DNA of 64,000 nucleotides from Fistulifera solaris (taxonomy: Eukaryota; Bacillariophyta; Bacillariophyceae; Naviculales; Stauroneidaceae), in contig AP026123.1 in NCBI GenBank assembly GCA_030295235.1, positions 1,736,001 through 1,800,000 of the forward strand, read 5' to 3'. Every line of letters starts with the position of its first letter. Position 1 is the stretch's first letter. The notes under the pieces are model-generated. The model was given only the letters and a program-made list of their open reading frames with translations. It made no database searches and had not been told where the DNA came from. The translations under genes were made by a program, and so were the position numbers. This document shows, in pieces, positions 9,585-20,967 of the stretch.

Positions 9585-10301
9585 AGGCGTCGGGTACTCT
9601 CTCTAGAGGGAGGGAGTCGTTATAAATTTTGGATGACATAGTGCATCACCTCAGAGAATTGTGCAATAGAACGTACAACAAGGTAAAAGATTAGTTGTTC
9701 TTATTTGATAGCAGCGTTTGCAATGCGCGCACTGCTTCGTTACGTCGAACCTATAACGATTTGCAATTCGTTCGTCTTTAAAAGTTCTAAATGTACTACG
9801 GAGTACTACGTATCAAGTGTATCACGACGGGATTTGAGTCAGTCACGAGCTAAACTTGTCGCTCCAATGAGCTGCTCTTCCAAAGGAAATTTACTATGCA
9901 TCTCCTAAAAACGCATCCACATGAAGAACCATCCGGCGATGTGATGATAATTATTCTGATGGATGTTATTGGGGTGAAGTTTGATGTGATTGGCCGTCTT
10001 TCGCGCAATCATCATAAACAACTACTGTAGCGTAACGTGTAGATTACTTTTTTCTGGCCACATTCTATTGCACACAGCACTTGTCGCTCCAACACTCGGC
10101 GGGTGCGGACGAACGCAGAAAAACAACAGAACATCCTAAAATCCGAGCGACGCGATCTTGTGTGATGTTCATTCGGGCAAATTCGTTCGTAACAACAATC
10201 ATAAAGACTTCAATCAAATCGAAGAGCAACGTTACTTTAAACAAAGTTCGTCTCTCTTTGTTGTCGAAGCTTCCTTATTTGTTAGCAACAAAGTCGACAT
10301 C
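9585..10301. other. Intergenic region
   Basis: No gene or clear repeat seen. The last ~150 bp before 10302 is open in the AMP deaminase frame back to an ATG at 10158 but does not look coding. Confidence 0.4.
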
Positions 10302-12449
10302 ATGTCGTCCCTACCTTCCGCCGACAGTTTCGTCAGCTTGTCGGGCGGACCACCGGATCCCATTAACTACTTGCGATCGGCACCGGCGTTGCGGAACAGT
10401 ATGCGGTACGATACTGACGATGAAGGACCTGTTGTCACGGATGAAGACCACAGCAAACGAAAACGGGCACTCGAAGAAGATCCACCCGCCCGGGAACGTC
10501 CGACCGATGGTGCCGCGTGGCCGTATCGGGAAACCTTGTCCTTTACGCGTTCGTTGGTCTTTTACGGCGCCGGTTCCATTACTTCCGAAAGTGAAGTCGC
10601 TTGTCAACACATTCAATCGGCACGGTCTCTTCGACAACAGTATTTCGGTGGGACCGGTACTTTGATGAAGAATGCCGCTTATCTGCAAGACAATTCCTTG
10701 CAATTTCAAATGAAAGGAGGCGTCGTGCAATTGCTGTTGCAGGATGAATCTCTCGTGCAAGTGCCTTCCATTGCCGATTTCTGCAAGGACTATGCCAATT
10801 TAGTGACTTGGGTATCGGAAGGTGCCATGCGATCCTTTTGTTTCCAACGCCTCCAAATTTTGTCGACGTCGTACAAAATGCACACGACCTTGAATAGTAC
10901 GATCGAAATGGAAGAACAATCCAATTTGTTGGGGACCGACTTTTATCGGACCATGAAGATTGACAATCACATTCATGCGGCAGCCGCACCGAGTGCGAAA
11001 CAATTTGTGCACTTTGTGCGCACGAAATTACAAACCGAAGGCGACACGGCGGTCAATGCGGATGGTACGACCTTGCGACAAGTCTATCAAGATGCGGGAT
11101 TGGATATGGATCATTTGACCATTGACGCCTTTAATGTATTGGCGGACTACTCGGTATATCAGCGATTTGATAATTTCAATGACAAGATCTCGCCGTTTCG
11201 ATTGGCCGATATGCGTCGGATTTTTCTCAAAACCAACAATCACATGCAAGGACGTTACTTTGCAGAACTCCTCAAAATTGTGTTGCAGCGGCACGAAATG
11301 TCCAAGGGGCATAATTCCGCCTGTGAGCTGCGCTTAAGCATTTATGGAATGGAGCGTCACGAATGGTACGATTTGGCGTGTTGGATGATGCACGATTGGC
11401 CCGCCACGGAAGACACAAAAGGTGGGAATATGGTGTCACCCAACAATCGTTGGTTGGTTCAAATTCCGCGTCTTTGGCGTATCTACAGTCGCAAACCGGT
11501 CCAGGAAAGAGAACCACCACGGTCCTTTCAAGACATGCTCGACAATATATTCATTCCCATGTTTGAAGCCACCTTGCACCCCGATAAGCACCCAGAGATC
11601 GCGCAGTGCTTGCAACACATTGTCGGCTTTGACTCGGTCGATGACGAAGGTGTACTGGAAACCCATTGTGGGCCTGTGGAACCGGAACATTGGACCGATT
11701 CTAAGACTCCCTGTTATCAGTGGCAGTTGTATTACATTTGGGCGAATTTACACGTCCTGAACCGACTCCGCCAGGCGCGAGGATTGAATACCATTGCCTT
11801 TCGTCCTCACGCGGGAGAGACGGGCGATTCGATGCATTTGGCGGCATCGTACATGCTGTGCGATTCGATCAATCACGGCATCTTGTTGGATTCACAAGTC
11901 AGTCTGCAGTATTTGTATTACTTGGATCAAGTTGGTTTGTCGATCAGTCCCTTGTCGAACAACTTTTTGTTTCGTAAAATGGCCGACAATCCCTTTTCGA
12001 AATTCTTTCGTCGTGGATTGAATGTTACCTTGTCAACCGATGATCCACTTTTGTTTCATATGTCGGACGATGCTTTATTGGAAGAGTACTCGGTGGCTCG
12101 GGCAACCTTTGACTTATCCATGACCGACATGATGGAAGTGGCTCGTAACTCGGTATTGCAATCGGGATTTGAGCGCGAATTCAAGAAGCAGTGGCTGGGA
12201 CCTGATTTCGAAAAGGGATTGACGTTCTGTGACGAACACATTACGCACGTGCCATTGATTCGTGCTAAATTCCGCGCCGAGCATTTGGCACTCGAGCACA
12301 TGCTGGTGCATCTCATTGCGGCGGGCAAGGGCAACCGAGTGTTACACGAAATGAAAGTGCAGTTTGGCTTGGCCCGTGATGCTCACAGAGATGTTTTGTT
12401 CGAAAATTTCGACGAGGTCCCTGCGTTTCCCGAACAGAATCAGCTGTAA
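10302..12449 (+). CDS. AMPD: AMP deaminase
   Basis: Converts AMP to IMP and ammonia in the purine nucleotide cycle; cytosolic. Metal and catalytic motifs are present: KIDNHIHAA (the first HxH), FRPHAGETGD (His and the catalytic Glu; the family usually has HCGEAGD), NHGILL and LSTDDPLLFH (metal Asp). QYLYYLDQVGLSISPLSNN and ARNSVLQSGFE are also typical. I choose the ATG at 10302 (MSSLPSADSF), preceded by GACATC, giving 715 residues; an in-frame ATG at 10158 would add 48 residues without homology character. The ~170-residue N-terminal part is variable, as in other AMP deaminases. No introns or frame breaks. Confidence 0.92.
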   Translation: MSSLPSADSFVSLSGGPPDPINYLRSAPALRNSMRYDTDDEGPVVTDEDHSKRKRALEEDPPARERPTDGAAWPYRETLSFTRSLVFYGAGSITSESEVACQHIQSARSLRQQYFGGTGTLMKNAAYLQDNSLQFQMKGGVVQLLLQDESLVQVPSIADFCKDYANLVTWVSEGAMRSFCFQRLQILSTSYKMHTTLNSTIEMEEQSNLLGTDFYRTMKIDNHIHAAAAPSAKQFVHFVRTKLQTEGDTAVNADGTTLRQVYQDAGLDMDHLTIDAFNVLADYSVYQRFDNFNDKISPFRLADMRRIFLKTNNHMQGRYFAELLKIVLQRHEMSKGHNSACELRLSIYGMERHEWYDLACWMMHDWPATEDTKGGNMVSPNNRWLVQIPRLWRIYSRKPVQEREPPRSFQDMLDNIFIPMFEATLHPDKHPEIAQCLQHIVGFDSVDDEGVLETHCGPVEPEHWTDSKTPCYQWQLYYIWANLHVLNRLRQARGLNTIAFRPHAGETGDSMHLAASYMLCDSINHGILLDSQVSLQYLYYLDQVGLSISPLSNNFLFRKMADNPFSKFFRRGLNVTLSTDDPLLFHMSDDALLEEYSVARATFDLSMTDMMEVARNSVLQSGFEREFKKQWLGPDFEKGLTFCDEHITHVPLIRAKFRAEHLALEHMLVHLIAAGKGNRVLHEMKVQFGLARDAHRDVLFENFDEVPAFPEQNQL

Positions 12450-12993
12450 TTGTCGCTCACTAAAAATTGCGATGATTCAATTGGACATTTTTAGAGAGTC
12501 AGCCTGCTGCGTTACTCTCTACTCTCTAGCTAATCACATGTGACATCATGTCGAGTCGTCCAGTTATCTGGAGATGTCAGTCGAGTGAGGATGACTCAGT
12601 CTTATGAGCTAGCTTAATCAATTCCGAATATCAATCTAGTTGTCGATCAAGAGTCTGATTTCTCTGAACTAGTCTAGACCCTAGTTAGTTCGAACGCTTG
12701 ATTCTTGCTAAGCTTTGAAGTATAAAATGTCGCAGAGAGAATAATGAAGTACGAAGCTCGATACTACTGATTGCCTTTACTATGTAGGGTATACTAACGC
12801 GCGTTGCCGTCAGACAAAGAAGATGGCAAACGAACGAAGAAGAAAAGAGACGGGTGCGGCAAGGAGAAGATGATGCGATGAACAGACGGACGGTTCTTGA
12901 TGCCGCACTTCTTGTCAGCCTTTATAAAAATGGCTTCACAATAATAGAACGACAACAGATTGCTTGCTTGCCTTTTCTTTATAGACAAACAGA
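12450..12993. other. Intergenic region
   Basis: No gene seen. Rich in short CTAG-containing words (CTCTAGCTAAT, CTAGTCTAGACCCTAG). It should contain the AMP deaminase 3' end and the hslU promoter. Confidence 0.4.
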
Positions 12994-14551
12994 ATGAACG
13001 TCAGTCGACTGGTTATTTTAGTGAGAGCTCCAACGCACCGCTCGATGCTCCGTGGCTTCGCATCGGCTGTACCTCGGTATGACGAATCATCCTCGACGAA
13101 ACTAGCCGCCGCCGATAATCCGCTCAAAGTCAACATGAAACCATCCGAAGTAGTCGCTGAATTGAATCGCCACATTGTGGGTCAAGCGGATGCGAAACGC
13201 GCGGTGGCCATTGCCTTACGAAATCGGTGGCGTCGACAACAACTGCCGGACGATTTACGTCCGGAAGTGACGCCGCGCAATGTGTTGCTGGTCGGTCCCA
13301 CCGGCTGTGGAAAGACCGAAGTCGCTCGTCGGATGGCGCAGATTCATGACGCTCCCTTTTTGAAAGTGGAAGCGACGAAATTCACCGAAGTGGGTTATCA
13401 TGGACGCGACGTCGATCAAATAATCCGTGATTTAATGGATGTTTCGATGCAATTGACGAAAAAAGTGTGGACGGAAAAATTACGCGAACAAGCGAAAGTG
13501 CAAGTCGAAGAACGATTGCTGCATCTTCTGACGGGTCCGTCGAGCAAAGACAAATCGGACTCGGCCCGAGCACACGACTCCTTTCGTGACATGCTGCAGC
13601 AGGGAATACTGGACGATCAAGAAATTGAAATTGACGTGCCTTTGCAAAACAACAGTAGTGATATGGGAGGAGGAGATACGTTGAATCCGAACATTGTGGC
13701 CATGTCCGACTTGTGGCAGCGCGTATCCGGTGCGGGAGGTGGGAAGAAACAAGCCACGGAGCGTAAGAAAGTGCCGATATCGCAAGCTAGGGAAATTTTG
13801 CTACAAGTAGAGCTGGATCAGTTGCTCGAGACTGTTGATTTGAAGAAGGAAGCCATTACGGCAGTAGAAGAGTCCGGTATTGTCTTTATTGACGAAATTG
13901 ATAAGATATGTTCGTCTCGTGATTCGTACCGTTCCAAGAGCACGGATGCTTCGGCAGAAGGTGTGCAACGAGACTTGTTACCCTTAATTGAAGGCACTAC
14001 TATCAATACTCGACACGGAAATGTTAAAACGGACTACATTTTGTTCATTGCGGTAAGAGCATGATGGCGTTTCTGATAAAGAAGGACAAAAGGAACGGCT
14101 TATTCATATCTCACCGGTATTCTTTTTTATGTATTAGTCGGGCGCCTTTCACACTGTAAAGCCAAGCGACATGTTACCCGAGCTACAGGGACGATTGCCC
14201 ATTCAGGTTGAATTAAAAGGTTTGACAGAAGAAGATCTGTATCGCATCTTGACAGAACCAGTCGCCAATTTGGTGCGACAGCAAGTCGAATTACTGGCTA
14301 CCGAGGGCGTCACGCTGATATTTGAAGATGCCGCGATTCGGGAAATGGCCCGCATGGCCGCGAAATTGAATCAAACCGTAGAAAACATTGGAGCGCGACG
14401 ATTGCACACGGTCATGGAACGTATCATGGAAGAGCTCAGCTTTCAAGCCGCCGAGTCGGAAGGAGAAACCTTGACAGTCGATGTTGCCTTGGTGCAGGAG
14501 CGCATGTCCTCGGTCACGCAAAAGTTAGACTTGTCCAAATTCATTTTATAA
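12994..14551 (+). CDS. hslU: HslU (ClpY), mitochondrial ATPase of the HslUV protease
   Basis: AAA+ unfoldase that feeds proteins to the HslV peptidase. The first ~30 residues (MNVSRLVILVRAPTHR..., rich in R and S, no acids) look like a mitochondrial presequence. Walker A GPTGCGKT is at residues 101-108, Walker B is GIVFIDEIDKI, and the I-domain insertion lies between them. Sensor and C-terminal motifs include LPELQGRLPIQVEL, ENIGARRLHTVMERI and the tail LSKFIL, which activates HslV in bacteria. Exons 12994-14052 and 14138-14551 flank an 85-bp phase-0 intron (GTAAGA to TATTAG). Product 490 residues. HslUV is of bacterial origin and kept in mitochondria of several protist groups. Confidence 0.93.
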
Positions 14552-15152
14552 TTCTGAAAAATAAAGAAATATGCGAGTTTTGGATGCTAAGTCCGCTGTT
14601 AGTCGTACAAGATATGAGCATGCGTTTCTATCATCAGCAGCAGTTCAATCTTGGCGGCCGATTTCGTCTCATAATTGTGATAGACAAAGTTTGTTCACAC
14701 AAGTAAAGTGATCATGAAGTTAAAAACCTCGCAAACTTGAACAAGACCTCTCTCAAAGCCTCGGACTAAGTCCTGTTCCGTGCGTCAGCCAATAATATTA
14801 TGTGAAGGGAACGCGACAAAGCCTCTTAAAAGCACTTTTCGTACTAAACGGCTATAAGAGGTTAACGGAGACGTTATGCATGTACAGTAAGGTGCGCGAC
14901 CGGCATCCAGTCTTAAAGCATGTTTGTCGTCCGGCACTAAAGTTCTTTTATCGCCCTGAAAAGTTCCGCAGTCATTTTCTCCACGGAACCTTGACAGCTC
15001 GGAAACTCGCGGATCTACGCGAAGTCTCGAGAATGCAATTGAAAGCATAAAAAAACAAAAGAAATACGAAGCCGTACCATCGGGACTGCTCTCATTTCCG
15101 GCGAGGTCTGGTCAAGGTGTTGTTGACAGGCTTCGCTATTCATTTTTAAAGA
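14552..15152. other. Intergenic region
   Basis: No supported gene. Two overlapping ~85-codon open frames on opposite strands (about 14785-15050) have no family character and only a GTG start on the plus strand. Confidence 0.4.
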
Positions 15153-16681
15153 ATGGCGCTCAATCTGTTAACGTATCAAACAAGTAACAAGTTTGTTGTA
15201 GAACACTTGCGATGGAAGCCTCCGTTCCTCCGGCAGAAACGGATATCGACCGCGGAAGAGCCCACCACTTTGGATGATTTGTGCTGGAGACTCAAACACA
15301 ATGAACTGACGAAACTGAAAGTGGGATTCGGCGAAGAGAATGACGATTATCTCACGAGCACCCGCAATGCCGAGAAACTCGAACGGGCCTTGCGGCACAA
15401 TACCTCATTGCGACACGTCGCGATCGGTTGGCGTCATTCCAGTCGCGACGCCATGTGCATTCTGGTGCGGGCGGTCGCCAAATACACGAGACTGGTGTCC
15501 TTACAACTCATTCTAGACGACTGGTTGCCCGAAAGTCTGCTACGACTGCTCGTGCACAACCAGGCAACTACTTTGGAGACACTCGATATACGTTGTGTTC
15601 AAGTTCTGCGACGCAATCCGCTCGGGAAACTATGTTGTGAGATCACCGTACCTGCCAGTTATTCGGAATCCGTCCGATCTACGAGTACTAGTTCGACTCG
15701 GTCTTCCTCTCAAAGAGGCGCCACCAAAACCATACCGGATCGCTTCTCTTCTACCTGCGACCATTGCATCATCAGCCGCGTATTAATTCAGCTACGAGGA
15801 TCGTACTTTCCGCGTCTAAAAGTCTACAATTGCACGACGTCGGCATGCAAGATTCTCATGCGGTCATGCTGGCCGATTTTCTCCACATTCGCGGAGGACT
15901 GGAAGAACTCGTCGTTCGGAGCAACCGGTCCTTGGGACCGCACGGTGTGTCGATTCTCTCTCAGGCACCCATTACCAAGACGCTTGACTTGAGCTTGTGC
16001 GATATGGACCCAAAGACAGCAGCGGCTTTGGCTCCGGCGATCGCGGCTAGGTCCTTTCCGCTGGGTGAATTATTGGTTTGTGGAAATTACCGCATGGGCA
16101 CGCCGGCGCTGTTGCGATTGTTTCAACCGGCCGTATGTCGTAAATTGAAGGCGATCAACATCAGCTATTGTGATATTAACGATCACCGCGTCAATGAAAT
16201 GCTCAGCGCGATGAGCTCTTTGGACCATTCATCCCGCCTGGAGCGCCTCATTGTCAACGGCAGCCTGGTGGCAAATGAACGCACCGCCACGTCGTGGGCT
16301 CAATTGTTGGAGAAAAACTTGTCGCCGCTTCGTTGTATTCACATGAATGATCCCAAACAGCCCAAAATTTGGAGCCGCCAGCAACTGGAGATACTCGCGG
16401 AAGGTTTGCGAAATAACTACGAGCTGGAAGACTTGAAATTTGATACGTTTTTCCAGTCGTTGGAATTGCGATCCATTTTGTCGAAAATTCAGTTTTACTT
16501 GCGTCTGAATCAAGCGGGACGGAGAATTCTTTTGCTTCGTAAGAACGAAGGTGACGAGAACGTTGATTGGTTTGACGTGATTGCTCGTGGGGGGAATGAT
16601 TTGGATGTCACTTACTGGCTAGTGCGACACAGCGGTGATTTGTTCGAACAGCGCTATCGTGCCGCGAACCTTTTAGATTAA
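15153..16681 (+). CDS. Leucine-rich-repeat protein
   Basis: About 509 residues when read across one or two single-base shifts between 15600 and 15800. The C-terminal part shows ribonuclease-inhibitor-type repeats: LQLHDVGMQDSHAVMLADFL, LEELVVRSNRSLGPHGVSIL, KTLDLSLCDMDPKTAAALAPAI, LKAINISYCDINDHRVNEML and LERLIVNGSLV. The N-terminal part has weaker repeats (LRHVAIGWRHSSRDAMCILV, LVSLQLILDDWLPESLLRLL). There is no kinase, NBS, F-box or membrane segment. Diatoms have many such intracellular LRR proteins of unknown role; a binding function is all that can be inferred. The start ATG at 15153 fits the first repeat-bearing segment. Confidence 0.65.
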
Positions 16682-16756
16682 ACATAGAAGCGCGAGCACT
16701 GCATTGCGGATCTCTAAAGTATAATATGAACCTTTATAAGATTTAGTTTCAAAGGG

Positions 16757-18241
16757 TTAAATGTGTCGCGCCGTAGTGTGGTCTAATAATGGCTCCCATA
16801 CCCATAAATTCGTCAAGAACTTTTCGCCCTTTCGCACGGGTCGTGCCTCATGAAGACTCAGATTGTCGAAGTTACCATCCGGTAACACAGAATAAAACAA
16901 TACGGCCTTGCCCCGTTCTGGTTTGACCATCAGCGGCTCGGATGTTTCGCCATTTCTCCATACAGGAAAAGCTGTTTCGCCGCCTTCCATATCATCGTTG
17001 AGATACAGTAGCAGCGTCGCAAATCGACTGGGTTGTAAGTGAACGAGGCCCGGCATGGTGAAGTCGTGATGCGGGTCGTACTTTTCGGCCGGATTGTAAT
17101 GCACGAGTTGCAAGGGTTCCGCGATACTGGTACGGCTCTCGGTGAATTCAGGAACTTCAAACTTGTGCCTATACCGCAATAATGATTCATCAATATGCAG
17201 GACCGCTGCGGCGCGTTGATAGATCGCATCAATGATGATATCGGTCTTGCGACTGACCCACGTATTGGTGGAAGTACGCGTGTTACTCGTGGCTACATCC
17301 GATCCTTCACTGGCTCGCACACCCGATCGCTGCATGTCAGAGGCACCGGCAATGTCCAAGATATGCGCTACCTCGACGTCGGAAAGAAAATTGGGAATTT
17401 CAAAGACCCGAGGAGCACACGACAAGACGGTGAGTGTTAAATTGAGTTCAGGGTATTTATGACGATGGGGTCGGACGTTGGCCACTTCGTCGGGTCGTGG
17501 ACCATACACACTGGTTCCGCGTTGTAAGATCTCTGGATCGGGTTTTTCGACAAAATGGATCTGGTTGGTGGTGATGGAATGTGTTTGACCGATGAAATCC
17601 GCTCGCCATTGGTGGAAACGCGGAGCCAGTTTTTGACCGTACAGTGCCAACCAATCGGTCCCCGTGAACTTCTTGTACGCTTCCGCAAATTGTTTATTCT
17701 GCCATTGTAAGTGATAGAGAACAAGCTGCTGTTCGGTCAAAGCCTTTTGCGCCTTGGCGTAGTCAAAGTCGAACGGATCGTAGTAATAGAGAGAATTGCC
17801 CGATTGAATGGTCCATTTGTGCAAGATGGTAGTCGAATCATTCTCCGGCGTCACCACAAACTTATGAGTCGGATACGTAGCTGTACCCGAAGACGAAAAT
17901 GGCGGTACCGATGAAATATACACCAACCCACTGCTACCTCCTCCATCCCAATGAACCCTCACCGGATCGGGAGAGAGATTGATGAACTTTCCAAAGAAAC
18001 CGTTGTGTTTCATGGTTTGTACCTTCCGTGTACCGTCCGTCTCATTGTAATACGTCGATACATCCGGTGGAACGTACGCATAAAAGGTGCTATCAAAGAC
18101 TTCCATGGGTCTCAAATTGGGTTCCCAGCCACATTCGGGAGCCCCCGTCCATAGATGACAATTGCCAATTTCTGGTTGCTCCTGGGCTTGACTCGATAGT
18201 ATCAGAGAAGCCCAGCACAGTAGAGACCATATTGATAACAT
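16757..18241 (-). CDS. Secretory prolyl 4-hydroxylase-like dioxygenase
   Basis: Fe(II)/2-oxoglutarate dioxygenase of the prolyl 4-hydroxylase alpha type, acting in the ER/Golgi on secreted proteins. I prefer the ATG at 18241, which gives a clean signal peptide (MLSIWSLLCWASLILSSQAQ); the frame is open to 18343 with 34 more residues that would bury it. The C-terminal catalytic domain holds YDPHHDFT (HxD iron ligands), LLYLNDDMEGGETAFP (the family's YLNDVxxGGETxFP), ERGKAVLFYSVLPDG, LSLHEARPVRKGEKF (distal His and the 2-oxoglutarate-binding Lys) and a final LWVWEP. The ~250-residue N-terminal part is lineage-specific, with several glycosylation sites. About 494 residues, no intron. Confidence 0.82.
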   Translation of the reverse strand: MLSIWSLLCWASLILSSQAQEQPEIGNCHLWTGAPECGWEPNLRPMEVFDSTFYAYVPPDVSTYYNETDGTRKVQTMKHNGFFGKFINLSPDPVRVHWDGGGSSGLVYISSVPPFSSSGTATYPTHKFVVTPENDSTTILHKWTIQSGNSLYYYDPFDFDYAKAQKALTEQQLVLYHLQWQNKQFAEAYKKFTGTDWLALYGQKLAPRFHQWRADFIGQTHSITTNQIHFVEKPDPEILQRGTSVYGPRPDEVANVRPHRHKYPELNLTLTVLSCAPRVFEIPNFLSDVEVAHILDIAGASDMQRSGVRASEGSDVATSNTRTSTNTWVSRKTDIIIDAIYQRAAAVLHIDESLLRYRHKFEVPEFTESRTSIAEPLQLVHYNPAEKYDPHHDFTMPGLVHLQPSRFATLLLYLNDDMEGGETAFPVWRNGETSEPLMVKPERGKAVLFYSVLPDGNFDNLSLHEARPVRKGEKFLTNLWVWEPLLDHTTARHI

Positions 18242-18880
18242 TGTTTGTTTTAGAAGCTCATACGATAGGAAAAAATGTTGTTGATCTATCTTTGTTACAT
18301 GGAAAAGAACGCCAAAACGAGGCACGGTCATTTCATGCATCATGCATGACCGACACGGGTTCGGGCTTTAGTCGTCACATTCATTCCCGGATCAACGCGA
18401 TTCAATGGTTTCCCTTGTCTAAATAATTTAGGGAGGGTACCGTACTTTATTTTCTCCTTGGACGAAGGGCGAAGCTACCCCAGCAAAAAAGGATTAGCAG
18501 TGTTTCAAGCACCGCGTATTACAATGCTTTATAATAGGCTCTTCTTTAGTCCATAAAACCCTTATTTGAAAGGAAAATCAAGGTTTGTGATGATCTCCTT
18601 GGGGCATCTTTTTCTCGCCAAGCTATTCTACCTAAGAGCATGCCTAAAAAACTACTCGATGTTTAGATTGCAGCTGTGTGCTTGATGTATCGAAGGAACA
18701 GTGCCGCACTTTATTTTGCTAGGTCGCCCTAAGTCTCGGTACCTTCTGACAAGCCCGTGCGTCGAAGTCAAAGCAACAATCATTCATGCGCACTCCATTT
18801 TCTCAAAACAAAATATATCCGTATGCCTACACTTTTCAAAAATTAGAAAATAAAGAGTTTGTTTCCTTTATTGTGTATTT
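18242..18880. other. Intergenic region
   Basis: Upstream of the prolyl hydroxylase gene and downstream of eL28 (both minus strand). No gene or notable repeat seen. Confidence 0.4.
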
Positions 18881-19330
18881 TTATGCCGAGCTTTTGCGTC
18901 CCTTCTTGACCGGCACGGGCTTAGTGATACCCTTGGCACGACGGTTGGCTTGGTATACTGCAGTGTATTTCGCCAATACAGCTCCCTTCAGATCCTGTCG
19001 GTAAAAGTTATCAATGCCTTGTCCGACAATCACCTTCTCCGAACGACGGAAATCCTTGTTGACGTTGATTTTGGCCACAGCAACCTTACTGCCGGACTTA
19101 CCGGCGGTCTTCTTGATCAACTGTGCACGATTTTCACCCGAAAACACCACATCCAAAGCCTTGCTGTTAGCGATGGCCGAGTACTTGAGCTGATTCAAGG
19201 ACTTGCAGTTACCGGGCTCGACCGAGAATTGCACACTGCCCGAGCGCTTGGTTTGGCCGTTGCGCTTCTTGAGGAAGCAGTTATTGCGGCGGACGATTTC
19301 CCACGTCAGTTGGTCTGGAATTGCTACCAT
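18881..19330 (-). CDS. RPL28: 60S ribosomal protein L28 (eL28)
   Basis: 149 residues. The N-terminus (LTWEIVRRNNCFLKKRNG) and the following SVEPGNCKSLNQLKYSAIANSKALDV correspond to the eL28 pattern (WMVVRNCSSFLIKRN...[24 protein letters not shown]). It ends in a basic tail. It is a cytosolic large-subunit protein found only in eukaryotes. Head to head with the eL15 gene, 308 bp apart, which would allow the two to be expressed together. Confidence 0.88.
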   Translation of the reverse strand: MVAIPDQLTWEIVRRNNCFLKKRNGQTKRSGSVQFSVEPGNCKSLNQLKYSAIANSKALDVVFSGENRAQLIKKTAGKSGSKVAVAKINVNKDFRRSEKVIVGQGIDNFYRQDLKGAVLAKYTAVYQANRRAKGITKPVPVKKGRKSSA

Positions 19331-19638
19331 TTTTGAATAGTAATAATAGAAGACTCGTTAAAAAGCAATAGTCAACGTGTTGTTGATGAAAGAGATCGAG
19401 TGAGGCGCAGGCTTGTCGGAATCGTCAAAGAAAATGTCGCGTTGAAATTTTTTAGTAACAAGGTAAGTGGTTTTAGTACCAAGGCTACGTAATTTCTACA
19501 CAACTGTCTGCTCGACCGTCCCATTTTCTCCATCCCCAACACTTTTTAGTAAACCGACCAATTACGCTCGCAGTTTTTGCCTTGACGATCGGCTTGACAA
19601 ATACGGAGTAATATTCACAACAAAACAACAACAACAAA
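19331..19638. promoter_or_regulatory. Two-way promoter of eL28 and eL15
   Basis: The 308 bp between the start codons of two divergent ribosomal protein genes. It ends in a CAACAACAA-rich leader before the eL15 start. No long palindrome seen. Confidence 0.5.
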
Positions 19639-20338
19639 ATGGGTTGCTACAAGTACATGGAAGAGCTTTGGCGTCACAAGCAGTCCGATGCGTTGCGATT
19701 TTTGCTCCGTGTCCGCGCTTGGGAATACCGTCAACGTCCCAACATTTTGACCATCAACCGTCCTTCTCGTACCGACAAGGCCCACCGTTTGGGCTACAAG
19801 GCCAAGCAGGGTTATGTTGTGGTGCGTGCGGGTGTTCGTCGAGGAGGCCGCAAACGTCAGGTGCACCGTGGTATGGTGTTTGGTAAACCCAAGTAAGTTT
19901 GGATGAAATGGACACTTGCTTTGCCTAATTTTCGCTGGTGACTCACCGCATCTTCCTTCTCTTTCTTCTAACAGACACCAGGGAGTCAACCAATTGAAAT
20001 TTGAACGAAACTTGCAGAGTGTTGCCGAAGAAAAGGTCGGCCGCAAATACGGCAACCTTCGTGTCCTCAACAGTTACTGGGTCAATGAAGACGCCACGCA
20101 AAAGTATTACGAAGTTATTTTGGTCGATCCCCAGCACCCCAAGATTCGCAATGACCCGCGCATCCAATGGATTTGCAACCCCGTGCACAAGCACCGCGAA
20201 ATGCGCGGTCTCACTTCGGCGGGACGCAAGGGACGTGGTTTGCGCAAGAGCGGACACCGTGCCAATGGTATCAAGGGTGGTTCGTTCAAGGCGGCCTGGA
20301 AGAACCGCAACAACATGCGTCTCAAGCGTTATCGTTAA
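19639..20338 (+). CDS. RPL15: 60S ribosomal protein L15 (eL15)
   Basis: 205 residues; a cytosolic large-subunit protein. It starts [20 protein letters not shown], nearly the family consensus, and runs through [27 protein letters not shown], the basic [11 protein letters not shown] loop and [19 protein letters not shown], to a C-terminus ending RLKRYR. Exon 1 is 19639-19892 and exon 2 19975-20338. The 82-bp intron (GTAAGT to TAACAG) splits a Lys codon and restores [13 protein letters not shown]. One intact frame in each exon. Confidence 0.96.
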
Positions 20339-20967
20339 ATTGGTTACTTATTTACGGATAATGCAATGGTGTTGCTTTTACTATTCTTTCCTTTCTAGTC
20401 GTTGTATGCTTTGTTATATTCCATGTGTTGTATTCAGAGCGAGGATGGCACTGTATCCGGGGGCCAACTCAATCCAACTCCAAACTGATTAACTTAGAGA
20501 AGCAGAAGATTTATCCAGTCGTTTTGCTTCATCGTCACGTCACTTTGTTAGCTTGGGCTCCCTCCATTCAGAATTGCGGCAAACTCCGACGTACCGTTGA
20601 TACTAATATATTCCGCTCTTTCTTGAGCCTAATTGCTTTGTTTCAATTCAAGAAACTTTTTCTTCTTTTACAAAACGGATGTTGGTTTGTTGCTATGACA
20701 ATAGTTTAGGCGGCATGAATAATTCATTCACTTCACATTATTTCACATCGACGAAGCGTGACAGCGTGATTATAGCTCATTCCCGTTTGACGAGCTGACG
20801 TCACATGTCACAACCCTACTGTTTTCGCTATAGTCTCTAGAAATCATGCAAAAGCGAAAAACGGCGGAGGAAAAACACAACGTTCGTTGACGCGCGTCAT
20901 TGAAAAGCAACTCGAGCATTCGTGCCTTTGTTTTGATAACTAAAAGCACACTTATCATTCCCTTACC
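20339..20967. other. Intergenic region with CRE-like sites near its end
   Basis: No gene seen. The last 200 bp form the promoter of the J-protein gene, with TGACGTCA at 20796-20803 and the 12-bp palindrome TGACGCGCGTCA at 20888-20899. Confidence 0.5.
20796..20899. promoter_or_regulatory. CRE-type sites upstream of the J-protein gene
   Basis: TGACGTCA (20796-20803) and the perfect palindrome TGACGCGCGTCA (20888-20899), made of two inverted TGACGC halves, lie 165 and 69 bp before the ATG at 20968. Sites of this kind bind bZIP factors; diatom versions mediate CO2/cAMP responses. Confidence 0.45.

Noticed and set aside
12590-12600. TGACTCA (AP-1/GCN4-like) site
   Set aside because: A single 7-bp match in about 540 bp is not informative.
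14785-15050. Overlapping frames on both strands
   Set aside because: Neither has a convincing start or family pattern.
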